Below are positions 8,445 to 18,084 of a stretch of 64,000 nucleotides of DNA, one piece after another. The stretch is from positions 1 to 64,000 of the forward strand of contig CADAES010000004.1 of the NCBI GenBank assembly GCA_902786975.1. The letters are read 5' to 3'. The stretch comes from an uncultured Ruminococcus sp. Its GTDB lineage: Bacteria; Bacillota; Clostridia; Oscillospirales; Ruminococcaceae. How positions within the stretch are numbered: position 1 is the stretch's first letter; the number at the start of each line of letters is the position of its first letter. Below the pieces are notes generated by a model, which worked only from the letters and a program-made list of their open reading frames with translations, ran no database searches and was not told where the DNA came from. Made by a program: the position numbers and the translations under genes.

Positions 8445-9208
8445 ACAGGGCTTTTGCTTTTTCGTCACGCAACATAAGAGAGCTTTTGCGTGACCCGCTG
8501 GGGTACATTTTCTGCATAGGTTTCCCGCTGATAATGCTCGTTATTATGACGGTGCTGGATCAGAGCATACCCAAAGAAGCGGTAACGGTCTTTCACATTG
8601 AAAAGCTTGCGCCGGGAGTAGCGGTGTTCGGACAGATGTTCGTTATGCTTTTCACCTCGCTGAACATCTCGACAGACAGGAGCGGAACGTTCCTGATGCG
8701 TCTTTACGCAACGCCAATGACCGCCTCTGACCTAACTGTGGGCTATGTTCTCCCGATGCTGATAGTGGCTGTTATACAGTGCCTTATCACATTCGTCACA
8801 GCGTTTATCATCTCACTCATCATCGGCAGCACGCTCAGCATAGCGGGTATGCTTGCAAGTATGCTCACGCTTATACCGTCGGCACTTATGTTCATAGGCT
8901 TCGGACTGATATTCGGCGTACTGTTCAATGAAAAGTCCGCACCGGGGCTTTGCTCGATAATAATTTCGCTCGGCGGCTTTTTCGGAGGCATATGGTTCGA
9001 TGCCGAGAGCACGGGTGGAATGATGCTGAAAATGTGCAGGTTCATGCCGTTTTTCTACTGCACACGCAGCGCAAGGGCGGCGATGTCGCTTGACTTTACG
9101 GCAAAGGGATTTTTCATTCCTCTGCTGGTAGTTGCGGGCTGTGCGGCGGTGCTTATCTCGCTGGGCTGTTTCACGTTCTCAAAGAAGATGAAAGCCGACC
9201 TCGGCTGA
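8441..9208 (+). CDS. ABC-2 type permease
   Basis: A 255-residue integral membrane protein with about six predicted helices: near residues 20-40, 60-80, 95-130, 140-165, 170-190 and 220-245. It overlaps the ATPase gene by four bases and is its transport partner. The length and helix layout fit the ABC2_membrane family that exports drugs, lipids or polysaccharides. The operon ends at a bidirectional terminator 14 bases downstream. Confidence 0.9.
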   Translation: MNRAFAFSSRNIRELLRDPLGYIFCIGFPLIMLVIMTVLDQSIPKEAVTVFHIEKLAPGVAVFGQMFVMLFTSLNISTDRSGTFLMRLYATPMTASDLTVGYVLPMLIVAVIQCLITFVTAFIISLIIGSTLSIAGMLASMLTLIPSALMFIGFGLIFGVLFNEKSAPGLCSIIISLGGFFGGIWFDAESTGGMMLKMCRFMPFFYCTRSARAAMSLDFTAKGFFIPLLVVAGCAAVLISLGCFTFSKKMKADLG

Positions 9209-9221
9209 CAGTGCAAAACAA

Positions 9222-9262
9222 AAAAGCCATACGGAAGTAAAAGCTTCTGTATGGCTTTTGTA
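9222..9262. terminator. Bidirectional intrinsic terminator
   Basis: The arms at 9222-9237 and 9244-9259 pair over sixteen bases with one G-U pair. A-runs and T-runs flank both sides, so it serves the plus-strand ABC-2 operon and the convergent minus-strand operon. Confidence 0.9.
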
Positions 9263-9286
9263 TTCAATAAGGAACATCGGTCGTGG

Positions 9287-10003
9287 TTATCTGATATCTT
9301 CGGCTTTTTTATCAAAATAGTTCGGGTACTCCGGCTCGGGCTTCATCAGATTTATACTTCGTGTCATCAGATAAAACGCAGCGAAAGCTGCACAGACAAT
9401 AGCGAGCATGATCGATGCGGCGTCCCACGCTATCAGCGCACAAGCCGCCGTCAAGACTGCGGCTGCGAGATACAGCTCGGGCATCTTTTTTATCGCTGCT
9501 ATCACCGCACCTGCGATGATCACCGGCAGAAGCGTCAGGCTCGCCCACAGCGGGAGCGCTATCGTTTTCATATCCCTGTCGCTTCGGTACAGCACCGAGA
9601 CAAACACCAGCATCACGCTTATTACCACGGAAAACAGCGACGCACCCTCAAATTTGAACTTGAGCACTCTCAGTTTCGCACGGCGTGATGCCATTCTTTC
9701 GTTCTCCGAGTGCAGTCTGATATTGAGTTTTATGCTCTCCTCGTTGTCGATGTGACTTTGTTTCAGCTGTTTCTCATCGGTCTCTTTAGTCTGCTTTTTG
9801 AAATCCTCGATGATGTTTCGGTACTCCTCCGGCGTGACCGCCCTGACCCAAAGGTCGTTTTCCATATCCGCAAAGCCTGCCTCGGTCAGAGCCTTTTCAT
9901 CGTCGCCCTCGGGCTTGACCTGATATATCAGCGCTTTGTGCCACACTCCGTCGATGCGGTAATCGTCGGTATAGCACTCGACGCCCTTATAGACACCTTT
10001 CAC
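9287..10003 (-). CDS. Hypothetical membrane protein, coiled N-terminus
   Basis: A 238-residue protein of unknown function and the last gene of a three-gene minus operon. Residues 1-60 look soluble (two short strands and acidic loops). Residues 60-110 are strongly charged and helical. Four or five hydrophobic segments fill residues 118-225. The start is a GTG at 10003, six bases after the stop of the upstream zinc-ribbon gene. Both proteins combine a charged helical part with membrane helices, so they may form one complex; this is inference from position. Confidence 0.7.
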   Translation of the reverse strand: MKGVYKGVECYTDDYRIDGVWHKALIYQVKPEGDDEKALTEAGFADMENDLWVRAVTPEEYRNIIEDFKKQTKETDEKQLKQSHIDNEESIKLNIRLHSENERMASRRAKLRVLKFKFEGASLFSVVISVMLVFVSVLYRSDRDMKTIALPLWASLTLLPVIIAGAVIAAIKKMPELYLAAAVLTAACALIAWDAASIMLAIVCAAFAAFYLMTRSINLMKPEPEYPNYFDKKAEDIR

Positions 10004-10009
10004 TGTTTT

Positions 10010-10927
10010 TCACCACCGTTTCGTATTTTCGGGCTTTGCGGCAGCTTTTGCAAGAGCGATCATAAGGTCTGCACCCTTGTCGCTGTCAGACTCGTCTTTT
10101 CTTTTTGCCATGACCATCTCGGCAAAAGATCCCCTGCGCATCAGCGGTACACTGTCGGAGGAAACGGCAGTCGTGGCACGCTCCTGCCTGAGCGACTCGG
10201 TAAGGATCATAACTCTTGCGAGCTGCTCACGCTTCAGATCCTCGATACGTTCCTGTGCGATATATTCGTCGCAAAGCTTATAGCCCTCGCCCATTGTGGA
10301 CGCCTGGAACGTTTCAAAGACGTGTATCAGATATTCAAGTGACTTGAGGTCACGGTAGCGCTCAAGGATAGGCTCTCTGTTAAAAGCCTTGTCAAAGGCT
10401 TCAAGCTCGTCGCCCGCCCTTACGAAAGCCTTTTGAGCTTCATCGAGCCTTGCTTTTGATTCCATGATGAGCTGCTTTTTGTCCTTGCCCCTTTTCAGAA
10501 AGACGATGAATGCGGGCAGAGAGGAAAGCAGGATAAGCAGGCAGATGACACGAACGAAAGCGGACTCCCATGCGCTGAGGTATATCCCCGTAGAGATCAC
10601 AACGGCTGCGGCAAACACCAGATACGGAAATCTCTCCGTAAACGTCAGCTCGGAAAGTGAGTTTGCAGAGCAAAGCTTGACACGCTCCTTGGCGAGCCTG
10701 CGGTTCTTTTCGAGCTGCCCGAGAGTGAGCATATCCTCGTAGTATTTCTTTACGATCTTCAGCTGTTTTCTGGCGGAGACCTTTTCTTGCTCACTGCGGT
10801 CAAGCTCTCTTTCGACTCTTGCGCCGCAGTAGGTACAGGTTATCATGAACTGGTCTTCCCTGTAATGCAGATCCGCACCGCAGCTGGGACACTGATACTC
10901 TGTAAGTTTAACTTTCTCGGCTTTCAT
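10010..10927 (-). CDS. Zinc-ribbon membrane protein of unknown function
   Basis: A 305-residue protein. The N-terminus carries a zinc ribbon with two CxxC knuckles (CPSC at 14-17, CTYC at about 31-34), followed by a charged helix. Two hydrophobic segments lie at about residues 105-145, and a long charged, probably coiled-coil C-terminal region follows with an Arg/Glu-rich DLKREQLARV stretch. The ATG overlaps the stop of the upstream GNAT gene by one base (TAATG). I do not recognise a named family. Proteins of this build are often attached to the membrane as scaffolds, but no function is assigned. Confidence 0.75.
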   Translation of the reverse strand: MKAEKVKLTEYQCPSCGADLHYREDQFMITCTYCGARVERELDRSEQEKVSARKQLKIVKKYYEDMLTLGQLEKNRRLAKERVKLCSANSLSELTFTERFPYLVFAAAVVISTGIYLSAWESAFVRVICLLILLSSLPAFIVFLKRGKDKKQLIMESKARLDEAQKAFVRAGDELEAFDKAFNREPILERYRDLKSLEYLIHVFETFQASTMGEGYKLCDEYIAQERIEDLKREQLARVMILTESLRQERATTAVSSDSVPLMRRGSFAEMVMAKRKDESDSDKGADLMIALAKAAAKPENTKRW

Positions 10928-11442
10928 TAAAGCTTTTTCTCCTTCTTCTTTATCCTCATATAGACCTTTGTGCTGTCAGTATGGTGGATATAACCACCGT
11001 TTTCAAGAACGACCTTCTGCGAAGCGATATTATCCTTGTTGACACGCAGATAGAACTCGTCCTCGGGCAGCCTGTCTGACACCTCCTGTATCAGCAGCTT
11101 CAGCCCCTTGGTGGCATAGCCCTTGCCCCTGTATTTCTCGCCTATGTAATAGCCGATGTGGCCGCTGCCTTCGGCGAGCGACGGGCACAGGTAATGACGG
11201 AAACGGAACATTCCGACGATCTCGTCGCCGTCCCACAGAAAATATATAGTTTCGGGAACATAGCCCTCGGGCAGACCGATACCGCTTTGCGAATCTATCA
11301 TCCCGGAAACGGCATCCTCGAAGTCCTCACGCTTTGTTCCGTACCAGTCGTATATGAAGCCGTTTTCGTCCTTTGGCATTTTATCGGTAAAATCAAATTC
11401 CTTTACAAGGTCCCTGTAATTTGCTTCAAGCAGATAAATCAC
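10927..11442 (-). CDS. GNAT family N-acetyltransferase
   Basis: A 171-residue acetyl-CoA-dependent acetyltransferase. The acetyl-CoA pyrophosphate-binding motif appears as EKYRGKGYATKGLKLL (about residues 108-123), and the C-terminal strand-helix with NIASQKVVLENGGY is typical of the RimJ/RimL-like branch of the fold. The GTG start at 11442 has GGGGGGAG upstream. It is the first gene of the operon with the zinc-ribbon and membrane proteins. The substrate (protein N-terminus, amino acid or drug) cannot be told from sequence. Confidence 0.85.
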   Translation of the reverse strand: MIYLLEANYRDLVKEFDFTDKMPKDENGFIYDWYGTKREDFEDAVSGMIDSQSGIGLPEGYVPETIYFLWDGDEIVGMFRFRHYLCPSLAEGSGHIGYYIGEKYRGKGYATKGLKLLIQEVSDRLPEDEFYLRVNKDNIASQKVVLENGGYIHHTDSTKVYMRIKKKEKKL

Positions 11443-11560
11443 GCCTGCTCCCCCCTTTTTTAATAATATATCACAACGTCATAGATATTTCAATAGAAAT
11501 AAGGTGACAAGTTGATTTTTGAGTGTAACAGGTCATCAGCGGGCAGGAGGAAAAATGCTG

Positions 11561-11589
11561 TTGACGAAACGGGCGACTTATGATATAAT
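11561..11589 (+). promoter_or_regulatory. Sigma-A promoter of the GH3 lipoprotein gene
   Basis: TTGACG (11561-11566) and TATAAT (11584-11589) are separated by 17 bases. The coding start follows 31 bases after the -10 element. Confidence 0.88.
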
Positions 11590-11619
11590 TCTTTTGACCA
11601 AAAAATAAGGGGGAGAATT

Positions 11620-13536
11620 ATGAAAAGCAAATTTTTAGCACTTGCTGTGTGTACGGCGATGCTCCTGTCGATGTCGGGCTGCTCGGACAGCTCATCTTCG
11701 CAAAGCGACGCTTCAAGCTCACAGGCAAGCTCATCACAGACCGACAGTTCGTCAAAGGCTGAAAGCTCGTCGGCAGTGGAAAGCTCGTCACAGGGCGAAA
11801 AGACTCAGCCGACCGAGCCAAAGTACAAGAATTATGCATCAATGACTGCCGAGCAGATACTTGCACAGCTGTCGCTCGAAGAAAAGGCGAACCAGATGGC
11901 ACTGCCCGAGATAAAGGTCGTGACCGATGATAATATGAAGCAGCACTGCTACGGCGGAGTGCTCTCAAAGGTTGAGCCGCTGACCTCGTCACAGTGGAGG
12001 ACGACTATTGACAATATCCAGAAAAATGCGATAGAGTCGGCAACGGGAATACCTATCATCTACGGACAGGACGAGGTACACGGAGTATATGCCTGCCTCA
12101 ATGCCGTTGTTTTCCCGCACAACATCAATGCGGGTGCGGCTAACGACAAGGAGCTTATGTACAGGGTCGGACAGATCACCGCCGATGAAGCTAAGCTTTG
12201 CCATATGCTCTGGACATACTCGCCGTGCGTGGCTCAGTCGGTCGATCCACGCTGGGGACGCACATACGAAAGCTACGGAAGCGACCTCGGCAGGATAACC
12301 GAGCTTTCCACTTCTTTCACAAAGGGAATGAAGGACGGCGGACTGATAGTCTGCGCAAAGCATTTCTTTGCTGACGGAAACGTCGGGTACGGCACGGGCG
12401 AGCAGGGCGATATCAAAATGATAATCGACCGAGGCGATGCTACGCTGACAGATGCTCAGATCGACGAGCTTCTGAAGGTCTACAAGGCACAGATCGAGGC
12501 CGGCGCACAGACGATAATGATAAGTCACTCGGCTGTAAACGGAGTGAAGATGCACGAGAACAAGAAGTACATCGAGAAGCTGAAAAACGAGCTGGGATTC
12601 AAGGGCTTCATCGTCAGCGACTGGAACTCGGTTCAGAACACCTCTGCGGACACCTACGAACAGCAGATCATCAACTCCGTAAACGCAGGTATAGATATGT
12701 TTATGGAGGTAGACACCGCCGATGAGGTCGTTTCGACGATAGTGAAGGCTGTCAACGACGGAAAGATATCACAGGAGCGCATCGACGACGCTGCACTGAG
12801 GATAATCAAGGTCAAGAAGGATGCAGGCGTTTTTGACGACCCGATGTTTGAAAAGCTGCAGACCAAGCAAACGGAGGTCGGCAGCGACGAGTACAGAAAG
12901 GTAGCTCAGGAGCTTGTGGAAAAGAGCCTTGTGCTCGTAAAGAACGACAATAAGGTGCTGCCTCTTAAAAAGGGCGCAAAGGTATACATCACAGGACCTG
13001 CCGCAGACCACGCTCAGGCACAGTGCGGCGGCTGGACTCTCGAATGGAACGCCAGTCCCGAAAAGGATATTGAGGGTGCGACGACTATCCTCGGCGGCTT
13101 TGAGAAGCTTGCACAGCAGTACGGTATCACCGTTATCACCGACAAGAGCAAGGCTTCAGAGGCTGACGTTGTGATAGTCTGCGTGGGCGAACAGTCGTAT
13201 GCCGAGTGGTACGGCGACACAGAGGATCTTAAGCTTTGCGGAAGCCACGGGCTTGAAGGCAACGCTGAGGCTATAAAGGAGGCCAAGGACCTCGGAAAGC
13301 CGACCGTTGCGTGCATAATCGCCGGAAGGAACGTTATCCTCGACGAGGCTGACGTAAAGGGCTGGGACGGTATCGTTATGTGCTATCTGCCCGGCTCGGA
13401 GGGTCAGGGCGTTGCAAACGTGCTGTGCGGCGGAGCAAAATTCACGGGCACTCTCCCGAGCCCGTGGTACAGCGACCTTAAACAGATAGGAACAAAGGAC
13501 TGCTGGCTGAAACAGGGCTACGGACTGAAATACTGA
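11620..13536 (+). CDS. Secreted GH3 beta-glycosidase lipoprotein
   Basis: A 638-residue glycoside hydrolase family 3 enzyme, probably a beta-glucosidase or exo-glucanase. A lipoprotein signal ends at Cys21 (SMSGC), followed by a Ser-rich linker to about residue 65. The (beta/alpha)8 domain contains GQDEVHGV, KHFFADG and the nucleophile Asp334 in IVSDW. The second alpha/beta domain carries GEQSYAEWYGD, which corresponds to the acid/base region of barley ExoI. The fibronectin-like third domain of many GH3 enzymes is absent. The ATG has GGGGGAG upstream. Lipid anchoring puts it on the outer face of the membrane, where it would release glucose from oligosaccharides. Confidence 0.93.
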   Translation: MKSKFLALAVCTAMLLSMSGCSDSSSSQSDASSSQASSSQTDSSSKAESSSAVESSSQGEKTQPTEPKYKNYASMTAEQILAQLSLEEKANQMALPEIKVVTDDNMKQHCYGGVLSKVEPLTSSQWRTTIDNIQKNAIESATGIPIIYGQDEVHGVYACLNAVVFPHNINAGAANDKELMYRVGQITADEAKLCHMLWTYSPCVAQSVDPRWGRTYESYGSDLGRITELSTSFTKGMKDGGLIVCAKHFFADGNVGYGTGEQGDIKMIIDRGDATLTDAQIDELLKVYKAQIEAGAQTIMISHSAVNGVKMHENKKYIEKLKNELGFKGFIVSDWNSVQNTSADTYEQQIINSVNAGIDMFMEVDTADEVVSTIVKAVNDGKISQERIDDAALRIIKVKKDAGVFDDPMFEKLQTKQTEVGSDEYRKVAQELVEKSLVLVKNDNKVLPLKKGAKVYITGPAADHAQAQCGGWTLEWNASPEKDIEGATTILGGFEKLAQQYGITVITDKSKASEADVVIVCVGEQSYAEWYGDTEDLKLCGSHGLEGNAEAIKEAKDLGKPTVACIIAGRNVILDEADVKGWDGIVMCYLPGSEGQGVANVLCGGAKFTGTLPSPWYSDLKQIGTKDCWLKQGYGLKY

Positions 13537-13552
13537 CAACACAGGGGAGATA

Positions 13553-13759
13553 ATGAAAATGAAAAAAGATACGCTGACAATAGTATGGGGGATATGTCTT
13601 GTAATAATCGGGCTCGGGTCGCTTCTCGTTTCGCTGAACAACGTGTTCGGCTTCGGATTCCCGAAAACGATGATAGTGCCCATCGGTATCGTTGACCTGA
13701 TAACGCTGCCGGTGCTGGCGTTCACTTCGGTCAGGTTATTCATGAATAAAAAGGATTAA
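13553..13759 (+). CDS. Small two-helix membrane protein
   Basis: A 68-residue protein with hydrophobic segments at about residues 8-28 and 38-62 and a lysine-rich end (MNKKD). It starts 17 bases after the GH3 stop with GGGGAGA upstream, so it is cotranscribed. Function is unknown; it may simply be a small inner-membrane protein. A terminator follows at once. Confidence 0.65.
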   Translation: MKMKKDTLTIVWGICLVIIGLGSLLVSLNNVFGFGFPKTMIVPIGIVDLITLPVLAFTSVRLFMNKKD

Positions 13760-13765
13760 CCAAAC

Positions 13766-13799
13766 AGCCTGTCTGTGTCTTTTGCACGGGCAGGCTTTT
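13766..13799 (+). terminator. Intrinsic terminator after the GH3 operon
   Basis: AGCCTGTCTGTG pairs with CACGGGCAGGCT using G-U pairs, followed by a TTTT tract. Confidence 0.82.
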
Positions 13800-13811
13800 G
13801 CTTTGGCGCTG

Positions 13812-13840
13812 TTGACAAACCGACGGTCAAGTGCTACAAT
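13812..13840 (+). promoter_or_regulatory. Sigma-A promoter of the phosphoribosyltransferase gene
   Basis: TTGACA (13812-13817) and TACAAT (13835-13840) have a 17-base spacer. Confidence 0.88.
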
Positions 13841-13872
13841 AAAGCTATCAAATAACAAAGGACTGATAAATT

Positions 13873-14412
13873 ATGAAAACATACACCCTGAATGTTGCAG
13901 GTCTGCAAAGAGAGCTGCCGATACTCCCGGTCAACGAAAGCCTGAGCATCGCTGCTTTCGTGATGTTCTCAGATGTTGAGCTGACGGTTGCCTGTGCGGG
14001 CGAGCTGCTCAAAAAGGTCGGTGACTTCGATGTTATCCTTACCGCAGAATCTAAGGGCATACCGCTTGCTTACGAACTTGCAAGGCAGAGCGGAAAGTCT
14101 TACGTTGTAGGAAGAAAGAGCGTGAAGCTGTATATGTCCGACCCGATATCCGTCAACGTCAAGTCGATAACCACGCTCGGCGTGCAGACACTGTATCTGT
14201 CCAGAGAGGACGCCGAAAAGCTCAAAGGAAAAAAGGTGCTTATCGCAGACGACGTTATCAGCACAGGCGAGTCGCTCACAGCACTTGAAAAGCTTTGCGA
14301 GGAGGCAGGCGGTATCATCGCCTATAAGTCAGCCGTGCTCGCAGAGGGTGAGGCTGCCGACAGAGAGGATATCGTGTTCCTCGAAAAGCTGCCGCTGTTT
14401 CCGAGCAACTGA
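13873..14412 (+). CDS. Purine-type phosphoribosyltransferase (APRT-like)
   Basis: A 179-residue type I phosphoribosyltransferase. The PRPP-binding motif VLIADDVISTGESL is at about residues 122-135, and TAESKGIPLAYELARQSG matches the hood and substrate side of adenine/xanthine phosphoribosyltransferases. Such enzymes salvage a free base with PRPP to give the nucleotide. It is not clearly Apt itself, so the base is left open. It is transcribed from its own consensus promoter and may be read through into the small gene downstream. Confidence 0.83.
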   Translation: MKTYTLNVAGLQRELPILPVNESLSIAAFVMFSDVELTVACAGELLKKVGDFDVILTAESKGIPLAYELARQSGKSYVVGRKSVKLYMSDPISVNVKSITTLGVQTLYLSREDAEKLKGKKVLIADDVISTGESLTALEKLCEEAGGIIAYKSAVLAEGEAADREDIVFLEKLPLFPSN

Positions 14413-14487
14413 ACAGAGGGAAAACTCTTTTAAAGAGGGCTTTAAAGTGATTCATCAAACTAATACTGACCAAAGGAGATGTGTTTT

Positions 14488-14847
14488 ATGGACGTTGTTG
14501 GAATGTGGAAGATAGCCGAGGTCAATGCTATGGATAAGAATTTCAAGCAGAGCTGGAAAACTGTCGGGGAAATGGCTGCCGACCCTGAAATCAACCCGAT
14601 GCAGAAGGCTATGGCTCAGGCCGTTTACCTGTTTGAAGCGGACAGCACGTTCAAGCAGCTGATGCCAAAGGAGGTCGCAGGCGGCGATGGCGAGCCTTAC
14701 GACGACAAGTACGTTGTCGGGCACGTCGGCAAGTGGAAAGAGGAGGACGGAAAGATCTTCACCGAGAGCGACGACGGCTGGGACGAGGCTGTGCCGACCG
14801 ATAACGGCTTCGAGGTGTTCGGTTTCTTCAGGATAGTAAAGGCATAG
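14488..14847 (+). CDS. Conserved hypothetical, possible lipocalin-like protein
   Basis: A 119-residue soluble acidic protein. The N-terminal GMWKIAEVNAM and the alternating pattern with late DGFEVFGFFRI-like strands suggest a small beta-barrel of the lipocalin-like type, but this is a weak fold impression. The ATG at 14488 is used because AAAGGAG directly abuts an earlier ATG at 14479 and is well spaced only for the later one. No catalytic motif is seen. Confidence 0.6.
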   Translation: MDVVGMWKIAEVNAMDKNFKQSWKTVGEMAADPEINPMQKAMAQAVYLFEADSTFKQLMPKEVAGGDGEPYDDKYVVGHVGKWKEEDGKIFTESDDGWDEAVPTDNGFEVFGFFRIVKA

Positions 14848-14859
14848 CGCCGCAAAAAT

Positions 14860-14898
14860 CAAACCTATGACAACATAACGCTGTCATAGGTTTGTTTG
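14860..14898. terminator. Bidirectional terminator between convergent genes
   Basis: CAAACCTATGACA (14860-14872) pairs perfectly with TGTCATAGGTTTG (14882-14894). It is flanked by AAAAAT on one side and TTTGTTGTT on the other, and lies between the plus-strand small gene and carB. Confidence 0.9.
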
Positions 14899-14901
14899 TT
14901 G

Positions 14902-17900
14902 TTATTCCGCATCTATGGTCGAGATGCCGATAGTCATTTCTTCGAGAACGTCGAGCAGCACTCTGACGGTATCCAGAGAGGTGAGCATAGTGACATTATT
15001 CTGTATTGCGCAGCGTCTTATCTGCACGCCGTCCTCGTAATGCACTCCCGAGAGTATCGCTCTGGTGTTGAGCACATAGCTTACATATCCCGAACGGATA
15101 GAGTCGAGGATATCCTTGCTGCCCTCGCTTATCTTTCTTCTCACACGGGTCTTGATGCCGTGCTCTTTAAGGAAGTTGGCTGTACCGATAGTTGCCTCGA
15201 TATTGAAGCCCATATTGTAGAACCTCTTTACCAGCGGCAGAGCCTCCTGCTTGTCCTCGTCAGCGAGCGTAACAACGACTGTACCGTAGTTCTGCATATG
15301 AACGCCCGATGCAATAAGCGCTTTATACATTGCTCTGTGAAGCTTCTTGTCGTAGCCTATCGCTTCGCCTGTCGATTTCATTTCGGGCGAGAGGTAAGCG
15401 TCCATACCGCTGAGCTTTGAGAACGAGAACGCAGGCACTTTTACATAGTACCTTTCCTTCTCTTTGGGGTATATCTCGGTTATCCCCTGCTCCTTGAGCG
15501 TCTTTCCGAGGTTTACAAGAGTTGCGATATCGGCGAGCGAATAGCCTGTCGCCTTTGAGAGGAACGGCACTGTTCTTGACGAACGTGGGTTTACCTCGAT
15601 GATATAGACATTGTCCTGCGGGTCAACGATGAACTGGATATTGAACAGTCCGATTATGCCGATGCCAAGGCCGAGCTTCCTTGTATATTCAAGGATAGTC
15701 TGCTTGACCTTTTCGGAGATGCTGAACGACGGGTAGACGCTTATGGAGTCGCCCGAGTGTACGCCCGTTCTTTCTACAAGCTCCATTATGCCGGGGACGA
15801 ACACCTGTGTTCCGTCGCAGATAGCATCGACCTCGACCTCCTTGCCACGGATATACTTGTCAACGAGCACGGGCTTATCCTCGTCTATCTCAACGGCTGT
15901 TTTGAGGTAATGCCTGAGAGCTTCCTCCTTGGCAACTATCTGCATAGCACGACCGCCGAGCACAAAGCTCGGTCTTACAAGCACGGGGTAGCCTATCTCC
16001 TCGGCTGCCTTAATGCCTGCTTCGATGTTAGTGACAGCCTGTCCCTTCGGCTGCGGGATATCAAGGTCAACGAGCAGCTTTTCAAAGGAATCTCTGTTTT
16101 CTGCTTTGTCGATAGCAGCGCAGTCGGTACCGATTATCTTTACACCAAGTGCTGCAAGCGGCTCGGCAAGGTTGATAGCGGTCTGTCCGCCGAGCGTTGC
16201 GATAACGCCCTCGGGGTGTTCAAGCTCTATGACGTTCATAACGTCCTCGACGCACAGAGGCTCGAAATACAGCTTGTCCGAGCAGGTATAGTCTGTCGAT
16301 ACCGTTTCGGGGTTATTGTTGATGATGATAGCCTCATAGCCTGCGGCTTTGATCGTCTTTACGGCGTGGACTGTCGAATAGTCAAATTCGACGCCCTGTC
16401 CGATACGGATAGGACCCGAGCCGAGCACTATCATCTTTTTCTTGTCTGAAACTATCGACTCGTTCTCCTGCTCGTAGGTCGAATAGAAATACGGTATATA
16501 GCTTTCAAACTCGGAAGCGCAGGTATCTATCATCTTATAGACAGGCTTTATGCCGAGCTTCTTTCTCAGCTCGAAAACATCCTTTTCCTGCATATCCCAC
16601 AAAACTGCTATCTCCCTGTCGGAGAAGCCCATTCTCTTTGCATCGTAAAGCTCGTCCTTATCGCCCTTATTGGCGGCGAGCTTCTTTTCCTCCTCGACGA
16701 TATTGCGAAGCTTTCTGATAAAGAAGCGGTCTATTCTCGTCGCATCGGATATCTCGTCAACGCTCACGCCGTTTCTGAGGAGCTGGGCAATAGCGTAGAT
16801 ACGGTCGTCGGTGCCTATCTTTATATAGTCCATAAGACCGTCTGTTTTCATATTTTCAAAGCGCTTGTGCTCGAGGTGGAAAAGTCCTATCTCCAGCGAA
16901 CGGATAGCCTTGAGCAGACTCTCCTCGACTGTTCTTCCGACGCTCATGACCTCACCTGTTGCCTTCATCTGCGTACTGAGGGAGTTATTTGCGTCTGCGA
17001 ATTTATCGAACGGGAATCTCGGCATCTTTGTAACGACATAGTCAAGCGCAGGCTCGAACGATGCGGGGGTATTTGCTATCTGAATCTCGTCAAGCGTCAT
17101 TCCCACGCCTATCTTAGCCGAAACTCTTGCTATCGGATAGCCGCTGGCTTTTGATGCAAGTGCGGAGGAACGTGAAACTCTGGGGTTTACCTCGATAAGA
17201 TAATACTGGAAGCTGTCGGGGTCGAGTGCGAACTGGACGTTGCAGCCGCCGTTTATCTGAAGTGCTCTGATTATCCTGAGGGCGCTGTCACGCAGCATAT
17301 GGTACTCTTTGTTCGTCAGTGTCTGCGACGGGCAGACAACTATCGAGTCGCCGGTATGGATACCGACGGGGTCGAGGTTCTCCATATTACAGATAGTGAG
17401 TGCGGTATCGTTGCTGTCACGCATCACCTCATACTCTATTTCCTTGAAGCCCTTTATGCTCTTTTCGATAAGCACCTGGTGCACAGGCGAAAGTGCGAGG
17501 GCGTTTTTCATAACTGTTCTGAACTCGTCCTCGTTGTCGGCAAAGCCGCCGCCCGTTCCGCCGAGCGTGAATGCGGGTCTGAGCACGACGGGGTAGCCTA
17601 TTTTCTGTGCGACCTCGATGCCTTCCTCCATAGTATTAGCTATATCAGACGGCAGGACAGGCTCACCGAGCGAGGTGCAAAGCTCCTTGAAAAGCTCTCT
17701 GTCCTCTGCTCTTTCGATACAGTCGCTCTTTGTTCCGAGAAGCTCTACTCCGCATTCTGCGAGTATTCCCTTCTTTTCAAGGCGCATAGCTATATTCAGT
17801 CCCGTCTGTCCGCCGATATTCGGCAGTATAGCATCGGGGCGCTCGTATCTGATTATCTTGGCGCAGTATTCAAGCGTCAGCGGCTCCATATACACCTTAT

Positions 17901-18084
17901 CTGCGATAGCGGTATCGGTCATTATCGTCGCAGGGTTTGAATTGCACAGTATTACCTCGTAGCCTTCCTCTTTAAGTGCAAGGCAAGCCTGTGTGCCTGC
18001 GTAGTCAAACTCCGCAGCCTGTCCGATGACGATAGGTCCCGAACCGATGACAAGTATCTTTTTAAGGTCTGTTCTCTTAGGCAT
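14902..18084 (-). CDS. carB: Carbamoyl-phosphate synthase large subunit
   Basis: A 1060-residue enzyme making carbamoyl phosphate from bicarbonate, ATP and ammonia passed from CarA; it feeds pyrimidine and arginine synthesis. It shows the full duplicated plan: two ATP-grasp halves, each opening with an IGSGP(I) nucleotide motif ([21 protein letters not shown] near residue 10, and [19 protein letters not shown] near 550), an oligomerisation region between them, and a C-terminal MGS-like regulatory domain. The length matches the bacterial norm. It overlaps carA by eight bases, so the two are coupled. Confidence 0.97.
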   Translation of the reverse strand: MPKRTDLKKILVIGSGPIVIGQAAEFDYAGTQACLALKEEGYEVILCNSNPATIMTDTAIADKVYMEPLTLEYCAKIIRYERPDAILPNIGGQTGLNIAMRLEKKGILAECGVELLGTKSDCIERAEDRELFKELCTSLGEPVLPSDIANTMEEGIEVAQKIGYPVVLRPAFTLGGTGGGFADNEDEFRTVMKNALALSPVHQVLIEKSIKGFKEIEYEVMRDSNDTALTICNMENLDPVGIHTGDSIVVCPSQTLTNKEYHMLRDSALRIIRALQINGGCNVQFALDPDSFQYYLIEVNPRVSRSSALASKASGYPIARVSAKIGVGMTLDEIQIANTPASFEPALDYVVTKMPRFPFDKFADANNSLSTQMKATGEVMSVGRTVEESLLKAIRSLEIGLFHLEHKRFENMKTDGLMDYIKIGTDDRIYAIAQLLRNGVSVDEISDATRIDRFFIRKLRNIVEEEKKLAANKGDKDELYDAKRMGFSDREIAVLWDMQEKDVFELRKKLGIKPVYKMIDTCASEFESYIPYFYSTYEQENESIVSDKKKMIVLGSGPIRIGQGVEFDYSTVHAVKTIKAAGYEAIIINNNPETVSTDYTCSDKLYFEPLCVEDVMNVIELEHPEGVIATLGGQTAINLAEPLAALGVKIIGTDCAAIDKAENRDSFEKLLVDLDIPQPKGQAVTNIEAGIKAAEEIGYPVLVRPSFVLGGRAMQIVAKEEALRHYLKTAVEIDEDKPVLVDKYIRGKEVEVDAICDGTQVFVPGIMELVERTGVHSGDSISVYPSFSISEKVKQTILEYTRKLGLGIGIIGLFNIQFIVDPQDNVYIIEVNPRSSRTVPFLSKATGYSLADIATLVNLGKTLKEQGITEIYPKEKERYYVKVPAFSFSKLSGMDAYLSPEMKSTGEAIGYDKKLHRAMYKALIASGVHMQNYGTVVVTLADEDKQEALPLVKRFYNMGFNIEATIGTANFLKEHGIKTRVRRKISEGSKDILDSIRSGYVSYVLNTRAILSGVHYEDGVQIRRCAIQNNVTMLTSLDTVRVLLDVLEEMTIGISTIDAE

